DNA from: Hymenopus coronatus
Lineage: Eukaryota; Arthropoda; Insecta; Mantodea; Hymenopodidae
Assembly: GCA_030762935.1 (NCBI GenBank)
Contig: CM060886.1
Location: forward strand, 34,333,509 to 34,397,508
Length of the DNA stretch: 64,000 nt
Direction: 5' to 3'
Part shown: positions 1 through 10,991 of the stretch, piece by piece
Numbering within the stretch: position 1 is the stretch's first letter
How the letters are laid out: each line of letters starts with the position of its first letter
Notes under the pieces: generated by a model
What the model was told of the DNA's origin: nothing
The model's input: the letters and a program-made list of their open reading frames with translations, nothing else
Databases searched by the model: none
Position numbers and translations under genes: made by a program

Positions 1-72
1 TCAACTGTCTCCACACCGCATCATCGCTTTAGAAAACTCAATAAACGTAACACGTATTGTGATTTGGAAACA

Positions 73-280
73 TCTAATGTGTTCCTGTGATGCGTTGATG
101 TGACATCGCTGTAAAAATTGTGGTTAAAAAGCATACTGTTCTAACTAGTTTACGATAATCAAGATAAACATCAGCAAAAGTGTCTTAATTACTTGTTTCC
201 TTGTGAGTAGAAGGAAAATGAGAGAACACACTAAGTCGGTTGTCAGGTGAATGAAATCCGGTTTATACGGTATTTCAACA
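73..280 (+). mobile_element. HDR repeat, 5' fragment
   Basis: Starts TCTAATGTGTTCC and keeps the 5' block up to the CTTGTTTCCTTGTGAGTAGAAG region, then loses similarity. It is diverged and resembles the older subfamily with CGAGATAAACATTAGCAG and AATTACTTG. Confidence 0.6.
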
Positions 281-394
281 AGAGTGCCCTATCTTTGAAC
301 TTAAATAAAACACGTTCTATAAATGATAGAGTATTATTTTTTTTATTTTGGAACATAATGTAATTACTGTGGAAGAGAAAATTAGTTAGGTTTG

Positions 395-1212
395 TTAGGT
401 TACGCGTATACGGTTGACCCAATTTTCAATGATAGAAGAACGTAAATTAGATCCAACTTCACGAATAACACCCGTGACGTTATTTATAAAATCATTTACT
501 GTTTCTGGTTTGTTGACATCAACTCGAGATTTAACATAGCCCCACAAGAAGTAATCCAACGATGTTAAATCACATGACCTCGGGGGCCAGTTCACATCAC
601 CACCACGGAAAATGGTGAAACCTCTGAACTTCTCCTTCAAAAGATCGATTGTTTTGAGAGAAGTATGACATGTAGCACCAGCTTGCTGGAAGCAGATGTT
701 TCTGAGATCTATATCACCCAATTGAGGCCAAAAAGAGTCCCTTATGAGAGCCCGGTATCTTTATCCGGGTCAGTTCCCAATTGCCCCATAGACCCAGTCA
801 GCGAATACATGGCGCAACTTATGCTCGTTGGGCTTTAGTTCTTCAGTTAACATCATTTTGTAAGAATGAAAATTCAAGTCCAGATGCAGAAATCGCCAAG
901 TTGTGGTCGGTGAAGGCCCCAACTCTTGTGCTCGACGAGCAATTTATTTGTTTCCGATCTCCCGTACACTCTCACGAACGACGCTTATGTTTTCGTTGGA
1001 GTGCTTACGTCGATTACGTACAGTCGTTTCTGATCACTGACAGAACCACTTCTTTCAAATGTATCGATCAAACGCCGAATCGTTCTCTCGCAGGGACGAT
1101 TATGCACACCGTAAACTTCACGCAAAACACGGAAGGTTTGGCGAACAGATGATCCATTTTGATCATAAATTTTTACTATTTTTACGCGTTGCTGAATGTT
1201 GTAATACTCCAT
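395..1212 (-). pseudogene. broken mariner-like transposase (DD41D type)
   Basis: Minus-strand remnant of an insect mariner-type transposase, the enzyme that cuts and pastes the element. The N-terminal paired-like helix-turn-helix lies at 985-1212 (EYYNIQQRVKIVKIYDQNGS, then RTIRRLIDTF). It continues in another frame with RRAQELGPSPTTTWR and LTEELKPNEHKLRHVFADW. About 70 residues, including the expected first catalytic Asp (FSDEAHF in relatives), are then missing. The C-terminal half (395-721) has QQAGATCHT, NWPPRSCDLTSLDYFLWG and a normal end. The second catalytic Asp (normally QQDGATCH) is Ala at 680-682. Spacing from that site to the Asp of LDYF is 41 residues, hence DD41D. Frameshifts and stops make it inactive. 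Clear TIRs were not found; a weak T7-to-TGTAATT similarity exists near 335 and 1250. Confidence 0.85.
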
Positions 1213-1286
1213 GACTATTTGTCAATTACAACTGTAGCCTCATGAAAAAAATGACTGCTGTAACTCCATAACAACGGCAGCTATCA

Positions 1287-1410
1287 CACTCTTGTTGAAA
1301 GATTGGACATTCTTGTTGAAAAATTGGACCTCTTGTTGAAAGATTGGACACTCTTGTTGAAAGATTGAACACTCTTGTTGAAAGATTGGACACACTTGTT
1401 GAAAGACTCT
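1287..1410 (+). repeat. 21-bp minisatellite, about six units
   Basis: Six head-to-tail copies of a unit like CACTCTTGTTGAAAGATTGGA, 20-21 bp each, with one to three differences between units. It lies just beyond the mariner remnant and before an HDR fragment. Confidence 0.85.
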
Positions 1411-1416
1411 ATATAT

Positions 1417-1440
1417 AGGGCCAGGAGTTTACAACTTTCA
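1417..1440 (+). mobile_element. short HDR internal fragment
   Basis: CCAGGAGTTTACAACTTTC matches the internal HDR segment that normally follows the block ending GGTTGCTATGTG. It directly precedes a fresh 5' HDR segment, so order is scrambled here. Confidence 0.4.
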
Positions 1441-2908
1441 ATTCACATGAATTTCTTTATATCTCGTAAAATTAGTCTTGAAAGCTTACTCTACACCTGC
1501 TTCATGCTAATCGACATAAACATTCCTTAGTTCTTTATTAGTAGTAGGGAAATGAGGGAGCACAAGGCTAAGGGGATAGTTTTTTTATGTATTTGTTTTA
1601 GGCCGCTTTAACTCCTAGGTCCTATGGCGACCTTACAATATTTATAACAATTGGATCCATAGTACTACAATGAAATGATTTACACACTTAAACAAAGGCC
1701 TGTGAATTACAAATTACAGTAGGAAAGCAAGATTTACATAGATTTAAATAAAATATTGTGAATAACTGCTACATTGTTTTGAAGTCAAGTTTTACACAGA
1801 TTTAAAGTATTGTGAATAAGTACATTACGGTTTGAAATCCAGTTTTATGCTTCTGAGAGAGAGAGAGAGTAGAACTTGAATTGTTGTAGAGAATTCAGTA
1901 TTGTGGATATATCTTCAGTGATGCTGTAGAGCTGTCGTTCTGTAATGTATCTTCTGCATTCTGTGAAAATGTGTTTAATGGTGAGTTGTGTGTTACATTG
2001 AGGTGGGTTGTCTTTGGTGAAGATGTATGAGTGGGTTAGTTTAGTATGTCCTATTCGTAGTCTTGTGATAGTCACTTGTTCTTTCATCTTCAGTGAACGT
2101 ACCGGGCAAGGATTGGTGATATCTTTCCTTATCATACGTAACTTTAATTGTAGATTTTGACTACATGCCTGGTTCCATTTTGCTCTAAGGTGTCTGCAAA
2201 ACTGTTTTATAATGTCACGATAAGGCACTCAATATCTCGTCGAGTTGCTTCTTTGGCTGCTTAGTCTGCTGCTTCATTACCTTTGATGCCACAATTAGAT
2301 GGAATCCTTGTAAAAATGATGTCCTTTTTGTTTGAAAGAGCTTGGTGATGAAGCGTTTGAATGTCCTGGAGTAATTCAATATCAGTCGACCGGTTTCTAA
2401 GACTTGGAAAGTGCTTAGTGAATCGGTAAGTACAAGAAAGCCACTGTGGCTGGATTGGTTAATGTATACCAAAGCTTGCTTAAGTGCATAAAGCTCAAGC
2501 AAGGTGATAGTTAATCGTTTAAAAGTTGGTTGTTATGTTACTGAAATTCGTTCTCTTTGCATAGCCAGAAATTAAGAAATTCCTATATGACAAGAGTTAG
2601 AGATTTTTATAAAATTGAAACTAATAACAAGGACTATCTCGGAAATGGTAAAAAGATTGTATATAGAATAAATTGGGTGTTCTAACGAACTCTACATTTT
2701 TGGTTATGTCTTATGGTTCTCTCCATTCCAAGTGACAAAAGTCATTAAAAAAGAAGAGAACCTCATAGGCTATTCCCAAAAAAATCAAATTTTATTTACC
2801 ATATAAATGTCTTTAATGTACGTTATTCGAATTAAAAACGTTACAACCATTTTTGATAACATCAAACATTTAGAATTTTTTCCATGTAAAGGACAATTTG
2901 GTTTGGAG
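1441..2908 (+). mobile_element. HDR repeat interrupted by a LINE
   Basis: The 5' part (1441-1581, from ATTCACATG to AAGGGGATAGT) and the middle part (2501-2908, from AAGGTGATAGTT to TCCATGTAAAGGACAATTTGG) are collinear with the HDR consensus once the LINE at 1582-2500 is removed. The 3' third is replaced by the next, inverted copy. Confidence 0.75.
1582..2500 (-). mobile_element. 5'-truncated non-LTR retrotransposon (LINE) 3' end
   Basis: The minus strand encodes the end of a LINE ORF2. An RNase H domain has ELYALKQAL and the catalytic-type VLTDSLS (Asp at 2422-2424). A frameshifted segment follows, reading PSNCGIKGNEAAD then a stop. The C-terminal tail (about 1845-2228) has VTITRLRIGHTKLTHSY and a Cys/His-type HIFTECRRY end. 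About 260 bases of 3' UTR follow to the T-rich junction at 1582. Flanks AAGGGGATAGTT (1570-1581) and AAGGTGATAGTT (2501-2512) are a 12-bp target duplication with one mismatch. Domain order fits the Jockey-type group. Stops and frameshifts show it is dead. Confidence 0.85.
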
Positions 2909-2910
2909 AG

Positions 2911-3700
2911 AAATTCTCTACATATATTATGTACATAGTATATTGCACTCTACCCAAAAATTCGATATCGAGATTCGCTGGAAATACAGGTTTTAGCATT
3001 TTTTAAATCCAAAAAAAAAATAAGTATTAGAAAAAGTTTCTTCTGTGTGTAAGTCTGTGTCCATATGAATCTCTGAACAGCATAACTCAAAAACGAAAAC
3101 TCATTTAGATACCAAACATTATAATTAAGTTCAGCATCTCTCAAGGATGCAACACGAATACCTTTAAGAAAAAGTCCACACATCGAAATACCCTGAACAA
3201 TTTTTGACTGTCTCAAAAATGGCTCTACTGATTTTGATTAATACTCCTTTATTAAAGATATATACTTGAAAAATAAAATGTATATCTTCAATTTTTTGGG
3301 AATAGCCTGTGATAACCTTTTCATTGTACATGACTTTTGCAGAAGGGAGAGACGAAAAGTTATTTACAAAAGATGTAGATCTCGTTAAAACAATTTGTGG
3401 AGTTAATCATTTCCGAGATGTTTCTGGCCATTGATTTCAACTTTTAAAATACTTGCCTAAATGGGAATTTGCCATTGCTGTATTTTAATCCTGGTCACGC
3501 AAAGAGAACCGAATTTCAATCACAGATCAACCAGTCTTTAAAAGTTTTTAGTATCGCTTTAGATTAGTGCATATACCTTATTTCCCTTCTACTTAAAAGG
3601 AACTAAGTAATAATGTTTATCTTGTTTATAATGAAAATTAAGCCTTTTAAGTATACTTGGTTAGAGAATAGGTCATGTGAATGCAGCACATCAGAGTTTT
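2911..3700 (-). mobile_element. HDR repeat, near full length
   Basis: Inverted relative to the preceding copy, starting at AATTCTCTACAT..ATGTACATAGT and ending ..CACATCAGAG at 3699. Diverged. The poly-A tract near 3010-3020 corresponds to the A-rich segment beside the microsatellite. Confidence 0.75.
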
Positions 3701-3796
3701 CACATTTTTGCCCAGTTTGAATTCTCTTTGCCCGCTTTCTATGATTCGCTTGACGGTTCTCCTTGTTTTTGTTTTCCTTCCCCAATGAAAAAACAA

Positions 3797-4472
3797 TCTG
3801 ATGTGTTACACTCACATGCCTTTCTCTAGCTATTCTTCAAACTTACATAAGATTATTCCTCTTCCTGCACCTTGCTAATCGAGATAATCATTAGCAGAAT
3901 GCTTCTTATTACTTAGTTCCTTATAAGTAGGAAGAAAATAAGGGAATACACTAGGCTAAACCAATTGTCAAATATTTTAAAAGCTGTCGTTATGCAATTG
4001 TCATTACAAATCGCTTCTTTGGTAGGCCAGCAGGACAACAAAAGAAAACCGGACCGTTACTGTCTGAAAAAAATATAAGTACTTCACAACTGAAATCAAT
4101 AATAAGAAATATCCCAGAAACGGTTATCTCCACAAAATAAAAATGTAAATTACATAAATTATGTGTTTTGAAGAAAGGTTATTCCCAGAAAATTCAAGAT
4201 ATACAGTATATTTGGGATGTAAATTATCTTTAACATATGGAATTTTAACTAAAATCGGTAGAGCATTGGTAGAAAATGAAAACTTATTAAATTTTGTCCA
4301 TCTAAAGGGTAGTAGGGGGTGGGGGAATTTTCTTGAAAATCTTCGTGTCGCATCCTTGGAAGATACCAAACCTAAATACTAAGTTTGGTACTTAACGGTC
4401 TTTTCGTTTTGAGCTATGCAGTCTACAGATACACACAAACAGGGATTTTTTTTGTAAAAAATGCTATTTTTT
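3797..4472 (+). mobile_element. HDR repeat, 3'-truncated
   Basis: Begins TCTGATGTGTTACACTCACATG. It carries the internal inverted repeat (ATACCAAACC..AAGTTTGGTAC) near 4361-4391 and stops before the 3' hairpin, where an inverted copy abuts at about 4473. Confidence 0.8.
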
Positions 4473-4610
4473 TACTTTTTCTATATCTACTATGTTCATA
4501 GTGTATAGAGAAGGTATTGCATTACAACCACAATTTTGATACCGAAATTTCACCGGAAATACATGTTTCGGGTCCCCCTGAATCCAAAAATAGCATTTTT
4601 ACAAAAAGGA

Positions 4611-4653
<43 letters not shown>

Positions 4654-5099
4654 TGGACTTTATTCTGGATGAATTTTACGGATTTTCCATAACTGCTAAA
4701 CGGTAAGAGATGGACAAAAACTTACCAGACAAAAAATATAGAGCACATTAAAACACATAATTTATGTTATGTTCTTTTTTATCGTGGAGTTGATCGTTTT
4801 TGAGATATTCCTTGTTTTTGGTTTCAGCTTTGAAAAACTTATACTTTCTAATACAGGAATTTGTCAACTCCTGTCCCTACAAACAATGTAACTTCAGTCA
4901 TATAGCAACCAGCTTTTGACCATCACTTTAACCTATGGTACTCCCTTATTTCGCTTCTACTTACAAGGAAGCAAGTAATAAAACTATTTCTGCTATTTTT
5001 TTCTCGATTAGCATGAATTAAATAGAAGCATAAGCTTTTTAACATTAATTTGTTGCAGAGATGTAAAGAAAGTCATGTGAATAGAACACATCAGATTCT
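4473..5099 (-). mobile_element. HDR repeat with internal deletion
   Basis: Begins with the hairpin (ATGTTCATAGTGTATAGAGAAGG) and reaches a (TG)n tract. It then jumps directly to TCTGGACTTTATTCTGG, so about 300 bases of the middle are missing. Ends CACATCAGATTCTT. Confidence 0.85.
4612..4652 (+). repeat. (TG)n microsatellite inside HDR copy
   Basis: About 20 TG dinucleotides at the site where other HDR copies carry (AC)n or (TG)n. The internal deletion of this copy starts at its edge. Confidence 0.95.
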
Positions 5100-5100
5100 T

Positions 5101-5203
5101 TTTTCAGGGGTCCCTAAAACTTTTATTTCCGGTGAAATCTCGGTATCGAATTTTTGGTTGGAATACAATACGATATGTACATAGTAGGTTTAGAGAAAGT
5201 AAT
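5101..5203 (+). mobile_element. HDR 3'-end fragment
   Basis: Only the last 100 bases are present: AGGGGTCCCTAAAAC, TTTCCGGTGAAATCTCGG, then a decayed hairpin and TTTAGAGAAAGTAATAATG. It abuts the previous copy in inverted orientation. Confidence 0.8.
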
Positions 5204-5817
5204 AATGTAATTCACATGAGGCAATCGGACAGTTCATCACCTCTACTTGGCCTCTCGCTAGAGATTTACTTATCGCAATGAAAGATGTAATTAATTACCT
5301 CTCCCGGATAACACGATGTCGCAATCATTATGTGCATGTGTGTACACATGCTGCCGTTAAACTTTCAATATGAAGCTTATAAAGGATGTAAAATGAAATG
5401 CCTCTAGCTTCTACCATTCCTCTCTGTCAGCAACAGCTGATAATAGAGAGCTGAAACAAGGCCACCATTAGTGATGAAATATCAACCAAAAATTCCTGTT
5501 TCGGAAACACAAGTAGCCACTTGTACCTTGCATTCTGCTCTACCCAATTTATCTTCGCTCTCTGATGTCTTGATTTAGTTTGCAACACTTTTAAAGAAAC
5601 CAACCAAGTATATTTAATTACCTAACCACTAATTTATTTGTTTCGTCAAATCATTTAATATAAACCAACACAGGTGGCCGAGGTCGGTCCGTAATTTGAA
5701 TTTCAACAGTACGAGGAGGGACTCTAACGTTTCTTTCTAAAACTTCTATTCCCACTCTCCATTTTATTCGATGTAAAATCAGTGTCTATAAAGAGAATTT
5801 TAGAAAGAAGACAATAT
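5204..5817. other. apparently unique sequence, nothing recognised
   Basis: AT-rich sequence with no convincing ORF, RNA or repeat. The stretch around 5215-5560 is somewhat less AT-rich than the neighbouring repeats. Probably intronic or intergenic. Confidence 0.4.
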
Positions 5818-6750
5818 TTCACTACACGTACTATGTCCATGGTGCATAGAGATGGTATTGTATTCGACCCAAAAATTCGATACCGAGATTTCACCGGAAA
5901 TTCATATTTTGTGTTCCCCTGAATCCAAAAAAAAAAACAATTATTTTCGGAAAATGGTGTGTGTGTGTGTGTGTATGTGTGTGTGTGTGTAAAAAATGGA
6001 AATGGCGTGTTATTTATGGACGCTCTTTAACTGCTGTGGTTCTCAGCGTCCCATTTTATTCGGGGCGTGAAAGACCGCTTAATTTTGCTCACAGGCCTCT
6101 CTATCAGGCTTGAGGTTCTTTCACGTGCCGTAAATCTACATGGGACCCACGGCTTTACATCCCTTCCCAAGGAAGCCATGCTAAGGATCTTTACGCCCGA
6201 AAACATCCATCGTCCTCCGCCGGGTTTGAACCCGCGACCTTGGGTATATGAAGTTAGCATGGTTACCATTATACCACGGAGGGTGACCGTGTATGTGTGT
6301 GTGTGTGTGCGTGTCTGTGAACAGCATAGATCAAAAACGAAAATATTTTTAAATACCAAACTTAGTATTTAAGTTTGGTATCTTCCAAAGATGACACGAA
6401 GGTTTTCAAGATATTCTCCCACCCCGAAATACCCTTTACATAAAACTTTTTTCAAAGATTTTAATTTACTCGAAAATGACTAACGATTTTGGTTAAAGTC
6501 TTGTATGTTTAAAATATTGTTATGCCAAATAAAATGTTCATCTTGAACTTTCTGGGAATAGTCTGAAGACCGGATGAATTTTACAGAATTTTGCATAACT
6601 GCTAAACCATAAGAGATGTACAAAATTTTACCATATAAAATGTAGAGCACGTTAAAACACAAAATTTATGTTGTATAATTTTTTTCGTGAAGTTTATGGT
6701 TCTTTAGATATTCCTTGTTTTTGGTTTCAGCTTTGAAAAATAATATACGC
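5818..6750 (-). mobile_element. HDR repeat carrying a SINE insertion
   Basis: Hairpin remnant (CTACACGTACTATGTCCATGG) and ACCGAGATTTCACCGGAAAT are followed by a (GT)n tract split by a tRNA-SINE (5991-6287). The copy then continues from CTGTGAACAGCATAG to GGTTTCAGCTTTGAAAAATAA. The 5' end of the element is missing. Confidence 0.85.
5991..6287 (-). mobile_element. tRNA-derived SINE
   Basis: The minus strand starts with a tRNA-like head, CCTCCGTGGTATAATGGTAA, with an A-box-like TGGTATAATGGTAACC (plus strand 6261-6276) and a B box GGTTCAAACCC (6222-6232). The CCTCCG and CGGAGG ends can pair like an acceptor stem. The head resembles tRNA-Gly. A body of about 220 bases follows, containing AAAGCCGTGGGTCCCATG. 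RNA polymerase III would transcribe such an element; it moves with LINE enzymes. It sits inside the (GT)n tract of an HDR copy. Confidence 0.85.
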
Positions 6751-6806
6751 TACCGCAAACTAACATTTCCAACGACTAATTTTCTTTAGTTTTCACTTCC
6801 TAAGAT

Positions 6807-7688
6807 AAAAAATCTGATGTGTTACATTCACATGACTTATCTACCTCTCTGCAACAAATTATTGTTACAAATCTTATGCTTCTATTTATTTCTTACTAAT
6901 TGAGAAAACATTAGCAGAAATAGTCTTATTGCTTGCTTCCTTGTAAGTAGAAGCAAAATAAGGGAGTACCATAGGTTAAAGTGATAGTTAAAAGCTGGTT
7001 GCTATGTGACTGCAGTTCCTTTCTTTGTATGGACAGGAGTTGGCAAATTCCTTTGTGAGAAAAGTATGTTTTTCAAAAATGAAACCAAAAACAAGGAATA
7101 TCTAAAAAATGATCAACTCCACGAAAAAATTGTAAATAACATAAATTGTGTGTTTTAATGTGCTCTACATTTGTTGTGTGGTAAGTTTTTGTCCATCTCT
7201 TACAGTTTACCAGTTATGCAAATTTTCGTAAAATTTACCCAGAATAAAGAAGTCTTCCGAGGCTATTCCCAGAAAATTAAGGATATACATTTTTTTTTGT
7301 CAGATAAATATCTTTAATATAAAATATTTTAATCAAAATCGTTGACATTTTTTAGAAAATCAAAATTTTCGGAAAAATTTCCATGTAAAGGGTAGTTTGG
7401 AATGGGGAGATCTTCGTGTCGCATCCTTGGAAGATGCCAAACTTAAATATAAAATTTTATATTTAAAGTTATTTCGTTTTTGAGCTATGCTGCCCACAGA
7501 CACACACACACATACACACATACATACAGACAGACACACTCACGGTCATGTTTCTAAAAATGCTTTTTTTTTTGGATTCAGGGGGACCCTAAACATGTAT
7601 TTCCAGTGAAATCTTGGTATCGAATTTTTGGGTGCATTACAATACCTTCTCAATACACTATGTATATAGTACGTATAGAGAAAGTAAT
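6807..7688 (+). mobile_element. HDR repeat, full length
   Basis: AAAAAATCTGATGTGTTACATTCACATG through to TATAGAGAAAGTAATAATG. Uses the subfamily-1 wording CATCCTTGGAAGAT. An imperfect (AC)n/(CATA)n tract lies at about 7500-7540. Confidence 0.9.
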
Positions 7689-8410
7689 AATGTGATCAAG
7701 TTTAAACGTGCTGACTGTACCTATTATTTATTGTTTATTACTAAATTTAATCTGTCTGGGAATTTGTTTTAAAAATCATTCACATTTTTTTGAGGTTCAT
7801 GTTTTAAGATGATAAAGCTATAATAGATTCAATATGTAAATTGCTGTTTGTAAATTATTTTTCGGTCTTCAGTATGAATTCAGAGTGAATCGTCTGCATA
7901 TATTTAAAGTTTCGTGTTTATTTCCTTGTCCATTTGTATTCCTGTTGGACTTAATTCTTAAAGGTGTTAAGTGATAAAGCATTGGTTATGAATGATTTAC
8001 GTTTTAATTGAATATGTTCTTTAGTTCCTGGGTACAATTTCAAACTAAGGTATTCTATCCGACTAATTACCATGTAATGAATAACTTAGAGTATATAAAT
8101 TCATATTAAAAGGAAAAGGTAAACTTACATAAAGGTTTCCTCTGTTGCCTATGCGGTACCATCGGTTTCACATCGAAATTGCGAACAGGACAATGCCACT
8201 TTTGAAACGAAAACTACTTTGACTTCAAGACCTTTCTGAATAAATATCTCGATTTTCTACTAAGATAAAATTAGCGTATCAGCAATATAATTGTTAGAAG
8301 TATAAATGCAGATATTTGTAGTGATAATTAATAACAGTGTAATGAAAATTACATAAATATTTGCTTCATTTGCTGACTTGTAATGCTTGCTTATTAAGAG
8401 TGGTATGTTT
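7689..8410. other. AT-rich unique sequence
   Basis: No ORF, RNA or repeat recognised. Long A/T runs. Probably intronic or intergenic. Confidence 0.4.
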
Positions 8411-8703
8411 TCAAGTTGGTTAGTACCTCCAGGTAGGCAAAGAAAAATGTGCTTATTTTTCCTGAGAGTGGGAATCGGAAGGTATAATCTTGAGCGGACA
8501 GGCCTCGCTATAACAAATGTTCGAGTACACTCTGCAAGATGATAGCCCCCAGGTTACATAGTGAGGTGTATAAGCAAAACAGATCGTCTATATTGAAAAG
8601 CATTGTTCATTTCGCGGCACAGTTAAAACCATGCAAAACACATAAGTAAATTGAGTGATTCGTTTGTGGGGAAACCTTTAGATGAAGACAAAAAAAAAAA
8701 AAA
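8411..8703 (+). repeat. second dispersed repeat (copy 1), A-tailed
   Basis: Shares GTTGGTTAGTACCTCCA, a GGAAGGTA block, GGCCTCGCTATAACAAATGTT and a 3' TTAGATGAAGACAAAA end with 45244-45588. The oriented A tail suggests a retroposed sequence such as a SINE or processed transcript. No tRNA boxes were identified. Its poly-A tail directly abuts the next HDR copy. Confidence 0.6.
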
Positions 8704-9552
8704 AAAAATCTGATGTGTTCCATTCACATGACTTTCTCTGCATCTCTGCAACAAAATATTGTTAAAGAGATAATGCTTCTATTTACTTTATGCTAATTGA
8801 GAAAAGAATTAACAGACATAGTCTCATTACTTGCTTCCTTGTAAGCAGAAGCGAAATAAGGGAGTACCATAGGTTAAAGTGATAGTCAAAAGCTGGTTGC
8901 TATGTGACTGAAGTTCCTCTGTTTGTATGGACAGGAGTTGACAAATTCCTGTAAGAGAAAAGTATAAGTTTTTCAAAGCTGAAAACAAAAACAAGGAATA
9001 TCTAAAAAAAGGATCAGCTCTACGAAAAAGTATTATATGATATAAATTGTGTGTTTTAATGTGCTCTACATTTTTGTGTGGTAAATTTTTGTCCATCTCT
9101 TACGGTTTAGCAGTTATGCAAAATTCATCCAGAATAAAGTAGTCTTCAGAGGGTATTCCCAGAAAATTCAAGATGTACATTTTATTTGGCAAGTAAATAT
9201 CTTAAATATAAGAGAAATTATTCAAAAGCGTTAGAGCCATTTTTAAGAAAATCAAAATTTTCGAACTTTTTTCCATATAAAGGGTAGTTTGGGGTAGGGG
9301 GTATTTTTTTGAAAATCTTCATGTCGCATCCTTGGAAGATGTCAAACTGAAATACCAAGTTTAGTTTTTAACGCTCTTTTCCTTTTTAGGCTATGCTACC
9401 CCAAGACATACGGTCATTTTTCTAAAATATACTTTTTTTGATTCAGGGGGTCTCAAAACATGTATTTCCGGTGAAATCTCGGTATGGAATTTTTGGGTGC
9501 ATTACAATACCTTGTCTATACACTATGTACATAGTACGTATAGAGAAAGTAA
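8704..9552 (+). mobile_element. HDR repeat, full length
   Basis: TCTGATGTGTTCCATTCACATG at 8709, inserted at the poly-A tail of the preceding repeat. Ends GTATAGAGAAAGTAAAAATA. It has a short version of the variable region with no (AC)n tract, only CAAGACATACGG. Confidence 0.9.
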
Positions 9553-9576
9553 AAATATAACATGACGGATCTATTA

Positions 9577-9625
9577 TTTTCTCTATACGTTCTATGTATA
9601 TAGTGTATAGAGAAGGTTTTGCATT
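9577..9625 (-). mobile_element. HDR terminal hairpin fragment
   Basis: Only the palindromic end is present (TTTTCTCTATACG..TAGTGTATAGAGAAGG), fused head-to-head to the internal part of the next plus-strand copy. Confidence 0.8.
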
Positions 9626-9626
9626 G

Positions 9627-10107
9627 TATGGACAGTTGACAAATTCCTGTATGAGAAAAGTATAAGTTTTTCAAAGCTGAATCCCAAAAACAAGGAATAT
9701 CTAAAAAACGATCAACTCTACGAAAAAAATGTATATAGCATACATTATGTGTTTTAACATGTTGTACATTATTTGTGTGGTAAGTTTTTGTCCATCTCTT
9801 ACGGTTTAGCAGTTATACAACATTTCGTAAAATTCATCCAGAATAAAGTAATCTTCAGAGGCTATTCTTAGAATTTTCAAGATATATATATTATTTGTCA
9901 GGTAAATATCTTTAATATACGATATTTTAATCAAAATCATTAGAGTATTTTTGAGAAAATCAAATTTTCAAAAAAGTTGCATATAAATGGAAGCTGGGGG
10001 GGGATTTTCTTGAAAATCTTCGTATCGTATCCTTGGAAGATACTAAACTTAAATACCAAGTTTGGTATTTAACGGTCTTTTCGTTTTTGAGCTATGCTGT
10101 CCACGCT

Positions 10108-10145
<38 letters not shown>

Positions 10146-10283
10146 CACGCTCATAATCTTTGCTTTTATTTGGATTCAGGGGGACCCAAAATATATATTT
10201 CCGGTGAAATCTCGGTATTGAATTTTGGGTGTATTACATTACCTCCTCTATACACTATGCACATAGTACGAGTAGAGAAAGTA
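9627..10283 (+). mobile_element. HDR repeat lacking its 5' third
   Basis: Starts abruptly at TGTATGGACAGTTGACAAATTCC and continues to the normal 3' hairpin and AGTAGAGAAAGTAAATC. Carries an (AC)n tract at 10109-10149. Confidence 0.85.
10109..10149 (+). repeat. (AC)n microsatellite in HDR copy
   Basis: About 20 AC units with two GC interruptions at the HDR variable site. Confidence 0.95.
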
Positions 10284-10857
10284 AATCAAACTAACACGCC
10301 GAAGTGAATACATATTGAAGTACCAAGCATTCTGTGTAAGTGCAACATTCTGCCTACTGTTGAGATATAACCGCACTTCTAAGCTGCTTGCAATTAATTC
10401 TTCTGCGGTTGAGCTTGTAAACTATTTAGCGTTTAAATTCTGAGTAGAACCGTGGCAAGAATACGATGTGAGGACTACGTGATGGAAAGGCACAAAGAAG
10501 TGCGAGCTCTTGTCAATACTTTACGGCGACATGTCCGCTCATGTCCGGCCATCAATGACCGGATGTGATAACTGCGACATATTTTCTGTCTGCTCCATTT
10601 AGCAAGAATTGTTGGTATGCCTCTGGGTTGTAACGAACCTGATCGGTAACAAGAAAGTTACTCATTCATTTGATTGCGCTGTCGCAATGAAACAACCGGA
10701 CCAGTATAATGGTTCAAGATCTGATGAGAAAACCTTCCATCTTTCGCTTTGCTCTGTATATCTTTGCATCTCCTTGTGCGCTCGTCTACCTCTCTCTTTT
10801 CATAGCAACTTAAGAGAAATTACATTTCACTTCCTCTATTACTTGCCTAGAAGAAGT
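10284..10857. other. unique sequence, less AT-rich
   Basis: Contains small GC-richer patches near 10440-10700 (for example ACATGTCCGCTCATGTCCGG) but no convincing exon. A 96-codon ORF at 10609-10899 runs into an HDR copy and is probably chance. Confidence 0.35.
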
Positions 10858-10934
10858 AATGCATTCCATCCAAAAACTCGATATCAAATTTGTCTTTGAA
10901 ATACAGGTTTCTAAGCCAAGTGACTACAGAAAAG

Positions 10935-10991
<57 letters not shown>

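Noticed and set aside
781..1152. 123-codon plus-strand ORF
   Set aside because: It is the antisense shadow of the mariner transposase remnant.
6222..6287. A functional tRNA gene (minus strand)
   Set aside because: The cloverleaf is imperfect (T-stem mismatch, unclear anticodon loop) and the sequence continues directly into a conserved SINE body.
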